Source: JAPUDQ01 sp964538665 (GTDB lineage: Bacteria; Patescibacteriota; Saccharimonadia; Saccharimonadales; Saccharimonadaceae). Taken from it: DNA of 39,912 nt. Under the pieces are notes generated by a model. The model worked only from the letters and a program-made list of their open reading frames with translations. It searched no databases and had not been told where the DNA came from. Where the stretch lies: the NCBI GenBank assembly GCA_964538665.1, contig CAZIEB010000003.1, positions 1-39,912 of the forward strand, written 5' to 3'. Every line of letters begins with the position of its first letter. Within the stretch, counting starts at the first letter, position 1. Position numbers and translations under genes: made by a program. This document shows positions 38,383 through 39,912 of this stretch, piece after piece.

Positions 38383-38628
38383 ATGACCCAACCAAAGAAA
38401 AAACCGCTAACCGACGAAGAACGCCAAACCTTCATCGACACTCTACCGCCCGATCAGGTGAATCCTAAAGCTCAAGAAGCTTTCGATGCAGCTATTTCAC
38501 GCGCCGGGCAGCCGCAGCGATCAGAACCGGAAACACCGGATTCTGACGATGATTATACCGATACACAAACTCGTTCACGTAAAGTTGAAGATACTTCGGG
38601 CTCACGCAGTGATACGTCCCATCAATAG
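38383..38628 (+). CDS. small protein overlapping the transposase gene end
   Basis: An 81-aa, very polar protein I do not recognise. Residues 1-45 look like a folded or helical unit (KKKPLTDEERQTFIDTLPPDQVNPKAQEAFDAAISRA); residues 46-81 are rich in Ser, Asp, Thr and Arg and lie antisense to the last 137 bases of the transposase gene. Two readings are possible: a gene cut by insertion of the IS, so that the tail is accidental, or a native overlapping partner of the IS. The TATAAT box 6 bases before the ATG supports expression. Confidence 0.5.
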   Translation: MTQPKKKPLTDEERQTFIDTLPPDQVNPKAQEAFDAAISRAGQPQRSEPETPDSDDDYTDTQTRSRKVEDTSGSRSDTSHQ

Positions 38629-39349
38629 AGCGTTTTAGTTGTCCCCAAAACCCCTCGATAGTATTTGTATGGACGCCAGCTCGCGCATACTCTAGTTTTG
38701 AATGATTAACAAACTCATGGTTGAAAGTGCGCTTCACGCGCGTATAAATCCGGCTCTCGTCGCTATGTACAATGGTGTTATCCGCAAGGCTTGAACGTAA
38801 GAACGGCAAAGCGACTGTTGCGTTAGCTTGCCTTGTTGCCAGAGCTTTAATCTGTCCGCTGTCCTTTTTCTTCTCGACGATACCGATAACCGCCGTCTTG
38901 TTACTGAACATACCATTACGACGGTGTTTGCCACCAATGTAGGTTTCATCGACTTCGGCAATACCAGATAGTGGGTTGCTACTTTGCATCATGAGCGAGC
39001 GAACTTGCTTGGCGATACGCCAGGCGGTTTTATATGTCACACCTAAATGCCGTTCGATCTCTTTTGCCGAGACGCCGTTCTTCGCGACAGAGAATAGGTA
39101 GATAACGTAAAACCAGTCTCGCAGTGACGTCGATGACTTATGGAAGATTGTGTTAGCAAGAGGGTGTATTTGATTGCCACAATCTTTACACTCGAAGCAT
39201 TTGCGACTACGGACGCGGTAGTAACTAGGCTCAACGACACCGCATTTTGGACAGGCTGGCATGTTGCCATAGGCTTGCTCGAACATATAATCTAGGCATG
39301 CATCGTCGGTTGGGAAGCGTTCATTGAATTGTTTGACGGTGAATCGCAT
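38492..39349 (-). CDS. IS1595-family (ISXO2-like) transposase
   Basis: A complete transposase (285 aa) of the IS1595 type. A zinc ribbon stands at residues 33-57 (CPKCG, then CFECKDCG), followed by a helix-turn-helix (VSAKEIERHLGVTYKTAWRIAKQVR). The catalytic DDE-type domain shows Asp134 (AEVDETYIGGK), Asp197 (VHSDESRIY) and HTNTIEGFWGQLKRSIDGTYH with Glu232. No frameshift or stop is present, so it may be active. A TATAAT box (complement of 39363-39368) lies 13 bases before the ATG. I could not find terminal inverted repeats or target duplications by eye. Confidence 0.9.
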   Translation of the reverse strand: MRFTVKQFNERFPTDDACLDYMFEQAYGNMPACPKCGVVEPSYYRVRSRKCFECKDCGNQIHPLANTIFHKSSTSLRDWFYVIYLFSVAKNGVSAKEIERHLGVTYKTAWRIAKQVRSLMMQSSNPLSGIAEVDETYIGGKHRRNGMFSNKTAVIGIVEKKKDSGQIKALATRQANATVALPFLRSSLADNTIVHSDESRIYTRVKRTFNHEFVNHSKLEYARAGVHTNTIEGFWGQLKRSIDGTYHCVSPKYLQLYVNEFVYRYNHRQNPVFPVLIAAAARRVK

Positions 39350-39425
39350 TACTTACTAGTGTATTATAGAGGTTACATGTTGTAAAGGGATAGTCTCGAA
39401 AATAAAGATCCACATATAGCATAAA

Positions 39426-39445
39426 GCCTCCGTGACACCGGAGGC
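39426..39445 (-). terminator. terminator of the window-end gene
   Basis: GCCTCCG (39426-39432) pairs with CGGAGGC (39439-39445) around 6 bases. On the minus strand TTTAT follows. It lies 27 bases after the stop of the gene at 39473. Confidence 0.75.
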
Positions 39446-39472
39446 AATATGCCTGCGACGGTGCATGGAGGC

Positions 39473-39877
39473 CTAGAGTTCGGTGACGACCTGACCATAC
39501 TTGCAGCCAAAGCGGCATCTGTAGTGGCGCTCCTGGTCACAACCTGCACAGTCATACTCGCAGGTGCAGCCGTAAGTCTCCGAGACTACTACAGCTTTGC
39601 GTCTGGCGTGTCGTGGCGGGCGACCCGGCTGGTTGAGCGGTGTGATCTGGAAGTAGAGCCACTCCCATGCGGGTGGTTGCGAGTAGCCAAGTGCTTTGAA
39701 GTAATGCCAGGCGATTGAAGCCTGCACACCCTTGCCGCCCGCAACTGCATCTTGATAGTTCGCCGGGATGATGTTGAGCTCGGCGGTCGGGTAGTTCGGG
39801 TAGCTGACACTGTAGCGCTCTCGCGGCCTGCTGGTCAAGCATACCACCCCTTTCGATGGTCGGGTTGTCGTGAACAA
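39473..39877 (-). CDS. Cys-rich protein of unknown function
   Basis: A protein of up to 134 aa that I do not recognise. The middle part is well-formed (SVSYPNYPTAELNIIPANYQ, ASIAWHYFKALGYSQPPAWEWLYFQI). The C-terminus holds a cluster of six Cys with spacing CTCx3CxxC, then two further Cys (YRCRFGC), which suggests a zinc-binding module. The terminator right after the stop supports the gene. The start is unclear: in this frame only TTG or GTG codons are available upstream, while an ATG with a good AAAGGGG site about 50 bases in (near 39845) is in another frame. A frameshift or a GTG/TTG start near 39845 are both possible. It is next to the IS and may belong to a mobile element. Confidence 0.6.
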   Translation of the reverse strand: MFTTTRPSKGVVCLTSRPRERYSVSYPNYPTAELNIIPANYQDAVAGGKGVQASIAWHYFKALGYSQPPAWEWLYFQITPLNQPGRPPRHARRKAVVVSETYGCTCEYDCAGCDQERHYRCRFGCKYGQVVTEL

Positions 39878-39901
39878 TCACGGATGTGATATCTTATTAT
39901 A
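39877..39901 (-). promoter_or_regulatory. promoter and operator-like repeat of the window-end gene
   Basis: TATAAT on the minus strand (complement of 39896-39901), with an inverted repeat ATCAC-GGAT-GTGAT (39877-39890) at the predicted start of transcription. The position is typical of a repressor operator. Confidence 0.5.
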
Positions 39902-39912
39902 ATAACACAAAA

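Noticed and set aside
39552..39881. 109-aa frame overlapping the Cys-rich gene
   Set aside because: Its start region looks plausible, but the rest is low-quality and lacks the structured segments and terminator position of the 39473 frame; kept only as a frameshift possibility.
1..39912. UGA recoded as Gly (Gracilibacteria/SR1 code)
   Set aside because: TGA is a natural stop for rplX, the HD gene and the 58-aa gene, at the expected protein ends.
1..39912. CRISPR array, rRNA or tRNA genes
   Set aside because: No regularly spaced direct repeats, no rRNA motifs and no tRNA cloverleaf were seen in the gaps.

Overview
The window looks like a core chromosomal segment of a Candidate Phyla Radiation bacterium, most probably Candidatus Saccharibacteria (TM7). 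This is inferred from protein character and gene content; no database search was possible. The pointers are a large ribosomal-protein cluster without rpmD (uL30) and without adk or map, small and mostly unfamiliar accessory proteins, cysteine-poor translation proteins, UGA used as a normal stop (standard code, unlike Gracilibacteria/SR1), and many genes whose -10 box lies about 6-11 nt before the start codon.

Layout. 1-4250: end of rpoB and complete rpoC, then a strong terminator. 4251-4689: promoter and long structured leader. 4690-7679: str operon (rpsL, rpsG, fusA), with tuf in its own unit at 8519-9703. Small membrane proteins are interspersed. 10755-11078: rpsJ as a single-gene unit with its own promoter and terminator. 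11209-16408: an island of envelope genes (YtxH-like, two VanY-type D,D-carboxypeptidases, a CapA-like protein, a secreted HExxHxxGxxH metalloprotease, membrane-anchored unknowns) separating rpsJ from the rest of the S10 cluster. 16576-25266: rplC to rplO in near-canonical S10-spc order. 25336-31363: secY, a small unknown gene, infA, rpmJ, rpsM, rpsK, rpsD, rpoA, rplQ, rplM, rpsI. 31455-33954: tgt, a YhhQ-type queuosine-precursor transporter and an HD-domain hydrolase. 34061-37204: a 58-aa membrane protein and a surface-glycan set (PIG-L deacetylase, GT2 glycosyltransferase, Nudix protein, lipid-linked sugar transferase). 37217-39912: a mobile-element patch (replication-relaxation-like wHTH protein, perfect palindrome, IS1595-type transposase, Cys-rich unknown protein).

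How the genes fit together. Most of the window builds the transcription and translation machinery. It carries an unusual set of substitutions. RpoC has lost the cysteines of both zinc sites, bL36, uS14 and uS4 are cysteine-motif-free forms, and EF-Tu has no cysteine at all. uS12 has Pro at the conserved Lys87 position and uS11 has Gly at the isoaspartate Asn position. Tgt nevertheless keeps its zinc site. The accessory genes suggest envelope remodelling and salvage from a host or community, consistent with an epibiont.

Two expression styles coexist. Ribosomal operons have promoters with leaders and Shine-Dalgarno sites. Many accessory genes, plus secY, infA and tgt, have promoters abutting the start codon and no Shine-Dalgarno site, which suggests leaderless mRNAs.
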